Under the pieces are notes generated by a model. That model was not told the DNA's origin, made no database searches, and worked only from the letters and a program-made list of their open reading frames with translations. Position numbers and translations under genes: made by a program. From Castellaniella sp041675725 (GTDB taxonomy: Bacteria; Pseudomonadota; Gammaproteobacteria; Burkholderiales; Burkholderiaceae_B), in assembly GCF_041675725.1 (NCBI RefSeq), contig NZ_JBAYTI010000002.1, positions 26,052 to 90,051 of the forward strand: a stretch of 64,000 nt of DNA, written 5' to 3'. Below, in pieces: positions 8,307 to 15,525 of this stretch. Each line of letters opens with the position of its first letter. The stretch's first letter is position 1.

Positions 8307-10010
8307 ATGAGATCGGTCAAGCTGCAATTATCCTTTGAAGACGGGCGCCAACTGCAGGCGCAGCATGCGCTGCCCCTGCTGATCGGGCGCGAGTCAGGGT
8401 GTGCGCTGGTTCTGCGAGGCTGGCGTGTGGCGCGCCACCATGCCCGCCTGGTGGATCGCCAGGGCGAGATCTGGGTCGAAGACCTCGGGTCGCTGGGCGG
8501 CACGTTCGTCAACGGCACCCGGGTGGCCACCCATGGCCCTTTGCGCCCCACCGACGAGTTGCTGATCGGCCCATGCCTGATCCGCCTTCTTGCCGCCGAG
8601 GGGCCGGCCGGCGGCGAGGATTCGTCCGAGCATCCACCGCCCTGCGAATCGGGTACGAACCTGGCTGATGCGCCATCTCATGCCGACGCGGGGCCGTCTG
8701 AAACCGTTTCGGTCATGGCGTGGTCCGCCGAGGACAAGGCGATGCGGCAGCATTTGCACGACGAGCTGATCGCCGCCCTGCAGCTGCGCCGCCATGATAT
8801 CAGCCACATGAGTCACGATGCCCTGCGGGCCGAAGCCACGGCGGTTCTGCACCAGCTGTTGTCGGGCCAGCCGCACCCGGCCACTGGTGTCGAGCGTGAT
8901 GCGCTGGTCCGGGCGTTGGTCGATGAAGCCGTCGGCCTGGGCCCCCTCGAGCCCTTGCTCGCTGATCCCGATGTTTCCGAAATCATGGTCAATCGGCACG
9001 ACGAGGTCTTTGTCGAGCGCGCCGGGCGCCTGCTGCGCGCCAGCGCCTGCTTCAGCAGCGAACAAGCCGTGCTCGGGATCATCGAGCGTATCGTCACGCC
9101 GCTGGGAAGACGCATCGATGACAGTTCGCCCATGGTGGATGCCCGCCTGCGCGATGGCTCCCGAGTCAATGCCGTGATTTCCCCGATCGCACTGCGGGGA
9201 GCCAGCCTGACTATCCGAAAATTTCCGCTGCGTCGCCTGGCCATGCAAGACCTCCTGGACGCCGGTACCCTGGATCAGGCGATGGCAAGCTTCCTGACGC
9301 TCTGTGTCCGGCACCGCAAGAACATCGTCGTATCCGGCGGAACCGGTTCTGGAAAAACCAGCTTGCTCAACATACTGTCCAATGCCATCCCGGCCGGCGA
9401 ACGTATCCTGACGATCGAGGATGCCGCCGAGCTGCGCCTGAATCATGGGCATCTGGTCAGCCTGGAGGCCAGGCCGCCCAATCTCGAAGGGCGGGGCCGG
9501 GTCGAAATTCGGGATCTGGTGCGCAATGCGCTGCGCATGCGCCCCGACCGGATCGTGGTCGGAGAATGCCGCGGCGCCGAAGCCTTCGACATGCTGGCCG
9601 CCATGAATACAGGGCATGAGGGCTCGTTGACCACCTTGCATGCAAACAGCCCGCGCGATGCCCTGGGGCGCCTGGAGACGATGATCCTGATGGCCGGGAT
9701 GGATTTGCCCCTGGCCGCCATTCGCGAGCATATCGCAGCCAGTATCGATATGCTGGTTCAGCTCGTGCGGGTCGCGGATGGCCGCCGGTTGATCAGCGCC
9801 ATCGTGCAGGTCACCGGCATGGAGGCCGGCCGCATTCAGCTGCAGGATATCTATCTGGGCAAACCGGGGCCGCCGGCTGTGTTTTCTGGCTGTGGCCTGT
9901 TGCCACGGGGTTTCGAAGACATCCAGGCGCTCGATCCAGCACTTTTCACGGGGCATACCGTGTGTCCCGCGCCAACGGCTGCCGGCGCACCGCCGCGTTT
10001 CGGAGGTTAG
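8307..10010 (+). CDS. cpaF: FHA domain-CpaF/TadA fusion ATPase
   Basis: A 567-residue secretion ATPase of the CpaF/TadA family that powers Flp pilus assembly, preceded by an FHA domain. FHA: residues about 1-100 with LLIGRES, VARHHARLVDR and DLGSLGGTFVNGTRV. A linker of about 45 residues follows, then the CpaF N-domain (VDEAVGLGPLEPLLADPDVSEIMVN), Walker A SGGTGSGKTSLLN near residue 345, Asp box TIEDAAELRL, Walker B-like RIVVGECRGAEA and His box TTLHANSPRDALGRLE. Canonical TadA/CpaF proteins lack the FHA part. The Ser of the FHA SRxH motif is Ala here and the TNG Asn is Gly, so phosphothreonine binding is uncertain. No tadZ/cpaE is adjacent. Confidence 0.9.
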   Translation: MRSVKLQLSFEDGRQLQAQHALPLLIGRESGCALVLRGWRVARHHARLVDRQGEIWVEDLGSLGGTFVNGTRVATHGPLRPTDELLIGPCLIRLLAAEGPAGGEDSSEHPPPCESGTNLADAPSHADAGPSETVSVMAWSAEDKAMRQHLHDELIAALQLRRHDISHMSHDALRAEATAVLHQLLSGQPHPATGVERDALVRALVDEAVGLGPLEPLLADPDVSEIMVNRHDEVFVERAGRLLRASACFSSEQAVLGIIERIVTPLGRRIDDSSPMVDARLRDGSRVNAVISPIALRGASLTIRKFPLRRLAMQDLLDAGTLDQAMASFLTLCVRHRKNIVVSGGTGSGKTSLLNILSNAIPAGERILTIEDAAELRLNHGHLVSLEARPPNLEGRGRVEIRDLVRNALRMRPDRIVVGECRGAEAFDMLAAMNTGHEGSLTTLHANSPRDALGRLETMILMAGMDLPLAAIREHIAASIDMLVQLVRVADGRRLISAIVQVTGMEAGRIQLQDIYLGKPGPPAVFSGCGLLPRGFEDIQALDPALFTGHTVCPAPTAAGAPPRFGG

Positions 10011-10011
10011 C

Positions 10012-10857
10012 ATGTGGTGGTTGATGTGGCTGCCTGCAGGGCTCTGTCTGGCGATCGGGGCCTGGCTGCTGATGAACCAGGCCGAGCGCCGTTGGCAGGC
10101 CTACAGACAGCGTGTGGATGAGGAAACCCGGCATACGCTCGATGCCTCGTTTCTGTTTATCGATCCACGTCGGGTGTGGCTGGCCTTCATGGGGCTGTTG
10201 GCGGTACTGGCCGTCGTATTTGCCTGGGTCGTGGGCCGCTGGTGGGGCGTATGGCCTGTATTCGTCGCACTGGCGATCCTGCCCAGGCTCATCCTGCAAC
10301 AGTTCGGGCGTCGCCGGGTCGAGCGCTTCGATGCTCAACTGCCCCACATGATCCTGGCGCTTGCGGGGGCGCTGCGTGCCGGATCGGGTCTGCAGCCGGC
10401 ACTGCAGCATCTGGCGGCGCAATCGCCCGTACCCCTGTCCCAAGAACTGGGCCTGATGCTGCGTCAGCAGCGCCTGGGCATGAGCCTGGAATCCTCACTC
10501 GACGCTTTGCGTACTCGAATGCCGACCGAGTCCTGCGCACTGTTCGTATCAGCGGTCGGGATCGCCTTGCGCACGGGCGGCAACCTGGCTGACACGCTCG
10601 AGAGCATGGCGACGACATTGCGCATGCGCCAGCATTGGATCGGGCGTGTCCGCGCGCTGACGGCACAGGGCCGCCTGCAAAGTCACATCATGCTGGGTTT
10701 GCCGGTCCTGCTGGTGATCGTGCTGGCTCGGCTCGAGCCCGACGCCATGTCTCTGCTGTGGACCACTTGGTATGGGTGGTTCGTCCTGTCGGCGCTCATC
10801 GTACTGGATCTGATCGGCATGTTCTGGATCCGGCGCATCACGCGCATCGACATCTGA
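10012..10857 (+). CDS. tadB: Tad inner-membrane platform protein TadB (T2SF family)
   Basis: A 281-residue integral membrane protein of the T2SS-F superfamily that forms the inner-membrane platform driven by the CpaF ATPase. Membrane segments: residues about 2-20, two around 62-95, and two near the C-terminus (about 223-270). The cytoplasmic T2SF domain lies between them (LPHMILALAGALRAGSGLQP ... LRQQRLGMSLESSLDALRTR ... VGIALRTGGNLADTLES). The frame is open upstream into cpaF; the ATG at 10012, one base after the cpaF stop, gives the expected N-terminal helix. tadC follows after 7 bases. Confidence 0.9.
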   Translation: MWWLMWLPAGLCLAIGAWLLMNQAERRWQAYRQRVDEETRHTLDASFLFIDPRRVWLAFMGLLAVLAVVFAWVVGRWWGVWPVFVALAILPRLILQQFGRRRVERFDAQLPHMILALAGALRAGSGLQPALQHLAAQSPVPLSQELGLMLRQQRLGMSLESSLDALRTRMPTESCALFVSAVGIALRTGGNLADTLESMATTLRMRQHWIGRVRALTAQGRLQSHIMLGLPVLLVIVLARLEPDAMSLLWTTWYGWFVLSALIVLDLIGMFWIRRITRIDI

Positions 10858-10864
10858 GCACCCC

Positions 10865-11722
10865 ATGCTCTGGGCCAGCCTCGCCTTCACCGCGCTTGCC
10901 ATGGGCCTGGGGCTCTGGCTGCTGGGGCGGCCATGGGCGAACCTGCCGGTTTGCGAAACGCAGCCTGCGGCCCCGCCATGGTGGCCATGGATCGTGGCTC
11001 TGGAACCCTGGTGCCGCCCGTGGGTCACCTGGAAGATGCGCCTGCATTTGCGCCAGTGGGGGCCTCGCGCCGGCCTCGATGAGCGCTGGAATCCGGCCCG
11101 ATGGCTGGCGGCGCGTTTGCTGTGCTTGCTGGGGGCTGGCATGGCGGCGCTGCTGCTGGCGGCGTGGCTGGACGCACCGGCCCGGGCGTGTGGCCTGGGC
11201 GGCATCGTGGCCGCCACCAGTGGCTATTTCTGGCCCGAATGGCGAATGCGCCGGCAGATCGCCGCGCGCCGCCTGGCCATGCAGCGCGAGCTGCCCTTCC
11301 TGCTGGATCTCCTGTCGTTGTGTGTCGAGGCGGGCCAGGGCCTGTCCGCCGCGTTGCAACAGGTCGCCGGGCAGGCGCCTGAAGGCCTGTTGCGTGCCAG
11401 TCTGTTTGCGGCCGTCCGCCTGGAGCGCACCGGGGTAAGCCGTGCCGAGTGGCTCCAGCGCTGGGCCGAGGACACCGATGTACAAGGCGTGCGCAATCTG
11501 GTCTTTGCGCTGCTTCAGGCTGATCGGCTTGGCATGAGTCTGGGCCCGCTACTGAAAGCGCAGGCCGAGCACCAGCGCAGCGAACGCTTTCAGCGCGCCG
11601 AGAAACTCGCGCTGGAAGCACCCGTGAAGATACTGTTTCCGATGGTTCTATGCATTTTTCCCTGCACTTTCCTGGTCATTGCGTTCCCCGTCATCGTCAA
11701 ATTTCTGGGGCTCAGTCCGTGA
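10865..11722 (+). CDS. tadC: Tad inner-membrane platform protein TadC (T2SF family)
   Basis: A 285-residue second T2SF-family membrane protein; TadB and TadC together form the platform. N-terminal helix (about 2-20), two helices near residues 80-120, T2SF core (RELPFLLDLLSLCVEAGQGL ... RNLVFALLQADRLGMSLGPL) and a last helix pair with the typical ending KILFPMVLCIFPCTFLVIAF. The stop overlaps the GTG of the following DUF192 gene (GTGA), indicating coupling. Confidence 0.9.
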   Translation: MLWASLAFTALAMGLGLWLLGRPWANLPVCETQPAAPPWWPWIVALEPWCRPWVTWKMRLHLRQWGPRAGLDERWNPARWLAARLLCLLGAGMAALLLAAWLDAPARACGLGGIVAATSGYFWPEWRMRRQIAARRLAMQRELPFLLDLLSLCVEAGQGLSAALQQVAGQAPEGLLRASLFAAVRLERTGVSRAEWLQRWAEDTDVQGVRNLVFALLQADRLGMSLGPLLKAQAEHQRSERFQRAEKLALEAPVKILFPMVLCIFPCTFLVIAFPVIVKFLGLSP

Positions 11723-12102
11723 TCGGGCGGCACCGGGGTCTGGGCCCGCAGGAGGTGGCTTGCTGGCTGGGTAGCCAACAGCCCATGACTTTGGTTGCGG
11801 CGCGGGGTTTCAAAGCCCGTTGGCTGGGGTTGGCCGCTTGGTCAACATGGGGGAACAGCCCGCGTGGCCTGTTGTTCATGTCATGCAATGCGATCCATAC
11901 ATGGGCCCTGGCCAACCCCATCGATGTCCTGTTTCTGGGGCCTGCGGGCGCGGTGCTGAGCCAGCATGAATCCTTGCGGCCGTGGCGGTGGGCTGGGTGC
12001 GTCCGCGCGTCCGCCGTGCTCGAGCTGCCGGCCGGGTATTGTCGGATGCCTGGTTGGCAGGCTCAGCTTGCCGAGGCCTGGTCTCGGATCGACGCCCCCT
12101 GA
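11719..12102 (+). CDS. DUF192 family protein at the end of the Tad operon
   Basis: A 127-residue protein matching the DUF192 (COG1430) pattern: ARGFKARWLGLAAWSTWGNSPRGLLFMSCNAIHTWALANPIDVLFLG and the terminal VLELPAGYC, which correspond to the family's re-sorted GLM, F.M.n..pLDiiFl and vLElpaG elements. Family function is unknown; members are often exported but no signal peptide is visible here. I place the start at GTG 11719, overlapping tadC; an ATG at 11650 would extend it inside tadC. Its last 40 bases overlap the convergent BPSS1780-type gene. DUF192 genes recur next to Tad operons, so a pilus-related role is plausible but unproven. Confidence 0.65.
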   Translation: MIGRHRGLGPQEVACWLGSQQPMTLVAARGFKARWLGLAAWSTWGNSPRGLLFMSCNAIHTWALANPIDVLFLGPAGAVLSQHESLRPWRWAGCVRASAVLELPAGYCRMPGWQAQLAEAWSRIDAP

Positions 12103-12866
12103 TTGCTTTCAAAAATACTACGGTAAATGGGGTAAAAACTACAGTAAAGCAGTGCGGTGATCAGGATGTCGAGTGGCAGGATGACCCAGGCCAGGGTCGA
12201 GTCGCTCATGCCGGATGCTGCCAGCAGGCCGATGAATTCGTGCAATCCTAGGTAAGCTGCGACCCACGTGACGATGTACAGCAGGATGGCTCCTTTATTG
12301 CGCCAGCACGCGACCATCGAGTAGAACAGCGCCCGGCGCAGCGGCAGAGCGTGCCAGCCCACGAGCGCCGGCGCGTGCCAGAACAGGGCCGAAAGGAACA
12401 GATAGATCAGGCCAAACAGCATCAACGGCGCCCACATGGCCTGAGCCAGGGCCTGCAGGTCGGGCGTTTCCTGCAAATCGATCAGGTCGACCAGGGTGTC
12501 CATGAACGGCAGCAGCGCTACGAACGCCGCGACGAAGGAGCATACCAGCCAGGCCCAGCCCAGCCTGAGCAAACCGCGCAGAACGCCCGGTGTCTTCAGC
12601 GGCAGGAACCACATGCCCGGCAGAATGCGGCGATCGTTGGCCAGATGTTTGCCGGCGCAGAGTGTCAGGTACGTGAGCGTCGGCGTCAGCGTTACAAGAA
12701 TCGCCTGGCCAATGACCGGAAACAGGGCGCCCGCATTGATGAACAGGCTGGTGAGCACGCTCCAGAACAGCATGGCCACGGGTTGGCGTCTGAACAGCGC
12801 ATAACCTTGCTGGATCCAGAACCAGCCGGCGCGGGTCGGCAGGATGGCGGCTTGCAATGGTTTCAT
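12063..12866 (-). CDS. BPSS1780-type integral membrane protein
   Basis: A 267-residue polytopic membrane protein with about six hydrophobic segments (for example MLFWSVLTSLFINAGALFPV, WLVCSFVAAFVALLPF, LMLFGLIYLFLSALF). The N-terminus ILPTRAGWFWIQQGYALFRR and the overall pattern match the BPSS1780 family of betaproteobacterial membrane proteins, whose function is unknown. The open frame continues upstream to 13490, but that part is the shadow of the homoserine kinase gene. The ATG at 12866 overlaps the kinase stop (ATGA), so the two genes are translationally coupled. Confidence 0.75.
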   Translation of the reverse strand: MKPLQAAILPTRAGWFWIQQGYALFRRQPVAMLFWSVLTSLFINAGALFPVIGQAILVTLTPTLTYLTLCAGKHLANDRRILPGMWFLPLKTPGVLRGLLRLGWAWLVCSFVAAFVALLPFMDTLVDLIDLQETPDLQALAQAMWAPLMLFGLIYLFLSALFWHAPALVGWHALPLRRALFYSMVACWRNKGAILLYIVTWVAAYLGLHEFIGLLAASGMSDSTLAWVILPLDILITALLYCSFYPIYRSIFESNQGASIRDQASAS

Positions 12867-13837
12867 GGTTGGGGCAAGGCAGGGGCGGGGCGCGTGCTGC
12901 GCAGCCGCAGGATGCGCTCGAAGTGGCGCGGGTCGTGCGGTTTGAGCGTTTGGGCAGGGCGCGGCAGATAATAGTCGTGCAGGCGCGACACCCAGAACCG
13001 GAGCGCAGCGGCCCGCAGCATGGTCGGCCATGCCGCCGCTTCCTCGGGGCTGAATGGACGCACCGCGTGATAGGCCTCGAGCCATGCCTGCAGGCGCGTG
13101 CGGATGAAGCGCCCGGTCGGGCGCTGAATGCACCAGTCGTTCACACTGACGGCGACATCGAACAACCACGTATCGCAACCGGCAAAATAAAAATCGATGA
13201 AACCACCCATGCGGGGCGATTCCCAGGTGCCATCGAACAGGACATTGTCGCGAAAAAGATCGCAGTGCGCCGGCCCCGACGGCAATTTCGCATACAGGGC
13301 ACTGGCGGCAAATACCGCCTGCTCGGCCAGCGATTCGTGCAGCAGGGTCTGTTGTGCGGGATTCAGAAACGCCTGTATCACGGGCGCGGTCGCCTGCCAC
13401 CACGCCAGGCCACGCAGATTGGGTTGATGGATGGGGAAATCCTGTGCAGCCAGATGGGCTTGGGCCAGGGTTCGACCTGCGAGTGCGCAATGCTGGGGCC
13501 CGGGCTCGGGTTCATACCCCCCCGAGAGACGGGTGACGATCACCGCCGGTTTGCCGCATACCCTGCTGAGGCGGGCGCCGTCGTATCGGGTCTGGGGTTG
13601 TGGGACCGGCACGCCGGCCAGCGCCAGGTGGTGCATCAGCTCGATATAGAAAGGCAGCTGCTCAGCCGTCAGCACTTCGAACAGCGTCAGTACGAAGGCA
13701 CCGCGTTCAGTGTCGAGGAAGTAGTTGGTATTTTCGATGCCGGCGGCGATGCCGCGCAGGGCCACCAGCCTGCCCAGATCGTACTCGAGCAGCAGCGTAC
13801 AGGCATCGTCGTTGCTGACAGGGGTGAAAACGGCCAT
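12863..13837 (-). CDS. thrB: Homoserine kinase (aminoglycoside phosphotransferase-fold type)
   Basis: Phosphorylates L-homoserine with ATP on the way to threonine. The 324-residue protein belongs to the APH/choline-kinase-like ThrB family used by many proteobacteria rather than the GHMP-type ThrB. Visible motifs are GIENTNYFLDT near the N-terminus, the catalytic loop GPAHCDLFRDNVLFDG (HxDxxxxN) near residue 195, and the metal-binding FIDFYFAG. Divergent from dusA across 182 bases. asd for the same pathway lies at 22.5 kb but is not in the same operon. Confidence 0.93.
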   Translation of the reverse strand: MAVFTPVSNDDACTLLLEYDLGRLVALRGIAAGIENTNYFLDTERGAFVLTLFEVLTAEQLPFYIELMHHLALAGVPVPQPQTRYDGARLSRVCGKPAVIVTRLSGGYEPEPGPQHCALAGRTLAQAHLAAQDFPIHQPNLRGLAWWQATAPVIQAFLNPAQQTLLHESLAEQAVFAASALYAKLPSGPAHCDLFRDNVLFDGTWESPRMGGFIDFYFAGCDTWLFDVAVSVNDWCIQRPTGRFIRTRLQAWLEAYHAVRPFSPEEAAAWPTMLRAAALRFWVSRLHDYYLPRPAQTLKPHDPRHFERILRLRSTRPAPALPQP

Positions 13838-13982
13838 GGATGAGGAAAGCGGGCAGGTGCCGCAGCGGATTGACGAGAGGGAATCTGCCTGGCGTCAATG
13901 ACGCGCCGACAAACCAGGAATGGAAGATTTTAGTCCAAATGACCAGCGGGGTCGCTGCGGCCCTGGTCGGGATGGTCCAGGG

Positions 13983-13988
13983 TAGAAT
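13983..13988 (+). promoter_or_regulatory. Possible -10 element ahead of dusA in the thrB/dusA intergenic region
   Basis: The 182-base divergent intergenic region (13838-14019) must hold promoters for thrB and dusA. TAGAAT at 13983-13988 is a fair -10 hexamer 31 bases before the dusA GTG, but no convincing -35 hexamer sits at 16-18 bases upstream. Nothing else structured is evident in this gap. Confidence 0.25.
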
Positions 13989-14019
13989 GAGGCTTTGCTG
14001 AAAATACCATCGACGGCCT

Positions 14020-15078
14020 GTGTCTACTCTTGCCCGACGCGCAACGCCGGATCCTGTGCGCCCTGGGGCCTGGCGGCTTTGCGTGGCACCCATGATCGAC
14101 GTAACCGACCGCCATTGCCGCTACTTTCATCGCCAGCTGGCGCCCACCGCGCGGCTCTATACCGAGATGGTCACCACGGGCGCTCTGCTGTACGGCCAGG
14201 CGTCACGGCACCTGGATTTCGATCCGGCCGAGCATCCCGTGGCCCTGCAATTGGGGGGCAGCGATCCATATGATCTCGCGCGGGCTGCCCGATTGGGGGC
14301 CCAGTGGGGGTACGATGAAATCAACCTGAATTGTGGTTGCCCGTCGGATCGGGTCCAGCAGGGCGCATTCGGCGCCTGTCTCATGGCCGAACCCCTGAAA
14401 GTGGCCGATTGCGTGCGGGCGATGCAAGACGCCACCAGCCTGCCCGTTACCGTGAAGCATCGCTTGGGGCTGGATCACGAAGAATCCTATGATTTTGTAC
14501 GTGATTTCGTCGGTATCCTGTACGAAGCCGGTTGCCGGGTGTTCATCGTGCACGCGCGCAATGCCATCTTGCGGGGCCTCTCGCCCCGGGAAAACCGCCA
14601 GATCCCGCCGCTGCGCCCGCAGTACGCCCATCGGCTGAAGGCCGATTTCCCCGATGCGGTCATCGTTCTGAATGGGGGGCTGGCTGACGTGGCCAGTTGT
14701 CTGCATTGGCTCGAACAACTCGATGGGGTCATGCTGGGCCGGGCCGCATGGCATCACCCGGATGTGCTCTCACAGTTGCATCAGGCGCTCGAGCCCCACA
14801 GCCCCCTGCCAGCCCGCGAAGAAATCCTTGAGACCCTGTTGCCCTACTTGGCCCGGCATCATGCCCAAGGGGTGCCCATGCCCATTCTGGTGCGCGGCTT
14901 GCTGGGCTGGCACGCGGGCACCAAGGGCGCCCGCAAGTGGCGGCGCATGCTGTCCGACCCCGCGATACTGAACCGCCTGGGCCCCCAAGCGGTGCGCCAC
15001 GCCTGGCGGGCCCTTCAACCCGGTCTTATGGCACGGGCGGGCGGGCTGGCGTCATCTGCCGGCCAGTCGCGTATGTAG
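14020..15078 (+). CDS. dusA: tRNA-dihydrouridine synthase A
   Basis: An FMN-dependent enzyme reducing uridine to dihydrouridine in the D-loop of tRNA (DusA: positions 20/20a). The 352-residue protein begins with a GTG; the next in-frame ATG (14092) would cut into the conserved VAPMIDVTDRHCRYF. Key motifs: TEMVTTGALLYG, the catalytic-cysteine loop EINLNCGCPSDRVQQGAFGA, VKHRLGLD, and the FMN phosphate-binding LNGGLADV...GVMLGRAA. The gene end overlaps the convergent CBS-domain gene by 64 bases. Confidence 0.94.
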   Translation: MSTLARRATPDPVRPGAWRLCVAPMIDVTDRHCRYFHRQLAPTARLYTEMVTTGALLYGQASRHLDFDPAEHPVALQLGGSDPYDLARAARLGAQWGYDEINLNCGCPSDRVQQGAFGACLMAEPLKVADCVRAMQDATSLPVTVKHRLGLDHEESYDFVRDFVGILYEAGCRVFIVHARNAILRGLSPRENRQIPPLRPQYAHRLKADFPDAVIVLNGGLADVASCLHWLEQLDGVMLGRAAWHHPDVLSQLHQALEPHSPLPAREEILETLLPYLARHHAQGVPMPILVRGLLGWHAGTKGARKWRRMLSDPAILNRLGPQAVRHAWRALQPGLMARAGGLASSAGQSRM

Positions 15079-15491
15079 GCCTTGAGCATGTCGTTTTCGA
15101 ACTTCTGGGCTTCGACCAATGCGCGCGCCATGTCGTAAAAGGAAATTACCCCCATCAGGGTGGGGCCATCCATGACGGGAATGTAGCGCGCATGCTTGTC
15201 GAGCATCAGGCGCTGGACTTCATGTGCATCGGTGTTGGGCGTAACGCTGACCGGTGCGTCGTCCATGATGCTGCGTACGGTGAAGTCATCTGTTTGCCCG
15301 TGATGGGCGTCGAGGTGGCGGATGATCTCACGGAAGGTGAGCATGCCGGCCAGCTGCCCGTGATCCATGATGACCAGCGAACCGATGTCGAACTGGCTCA
15401 TGGTCGCCAGGGCGCTGCGCACCGGCATATCGGGCGTGCCGGTATATAAGGCATTGCCCTTGACGCGCAGGATTTCATTGACTTTCAGCAT
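15015..15491 (-). CDS. Protein with two CBS domains
   Basis: A 158-residue soluble protein made of a CBS pair (Bateman module): residues about 1-65 (VNEILRVKGNALYTGTPDMP ... DIGSLVIMDHGQLAGMLTFR) and about 75-140 (VRSIMDDAPVSVTPNTDAHE ... YIPVMDGPTLMGVISFYDMA). Such stand-alone pairs bind adenosyl nucleotides and act as sensors; the partner is unknown. The ATG at 15491 follows a GGAG-like site; the longer open frame upstream runs through the YihY gene and is not coding. Its stop lies inside dusA on the other strand. Confidence 0.85.
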   Translation of the reverse strand: MLKVNEILRVKGNALYTGTPDMPVRSALATMSQFDIGSLVIMDHGQLAGMLTFREIIRHLDAHHGQTDDFTVRSIMDDAPVSVTPNTDAHEVQRLMLDKHARYIPVMDGPTLMGVISFYDMARALVEAQKFENDMLKAYIRDWPADDASPPARAIRPG

Positions 15492-15525
15492 GGCGGGCTC
15501 CTGGATGCGTGATCGACACGTGTTG

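Noticed and set aside
8394..10013. 539-codon leftward open frame opposite cpaF
   Set aside because: It mirrors almost the whole FHA-CpaF gene; its product has no domain and a Gln/His-rich composition typical of antisense frames in GC-rich DNA.
2745..12102. Type II secretion or type IVa pilus operon
   Set aside because: The pilin has the Flp Glu-Tyr signature, and the CpaB, CpaC, CpaF, TadB and TadC set is specific to Tad systems; no GspD-type multi-N-domain secretin or GspE is present.
12867..13490. N-terminal extension of the BPSS1780-type protein
   Set aside because: The frame is open but overlaps the homoserine kinase gene on the same strand and encodes Arg/Pro-rich sequence; the ATG at 12866 fits the family.
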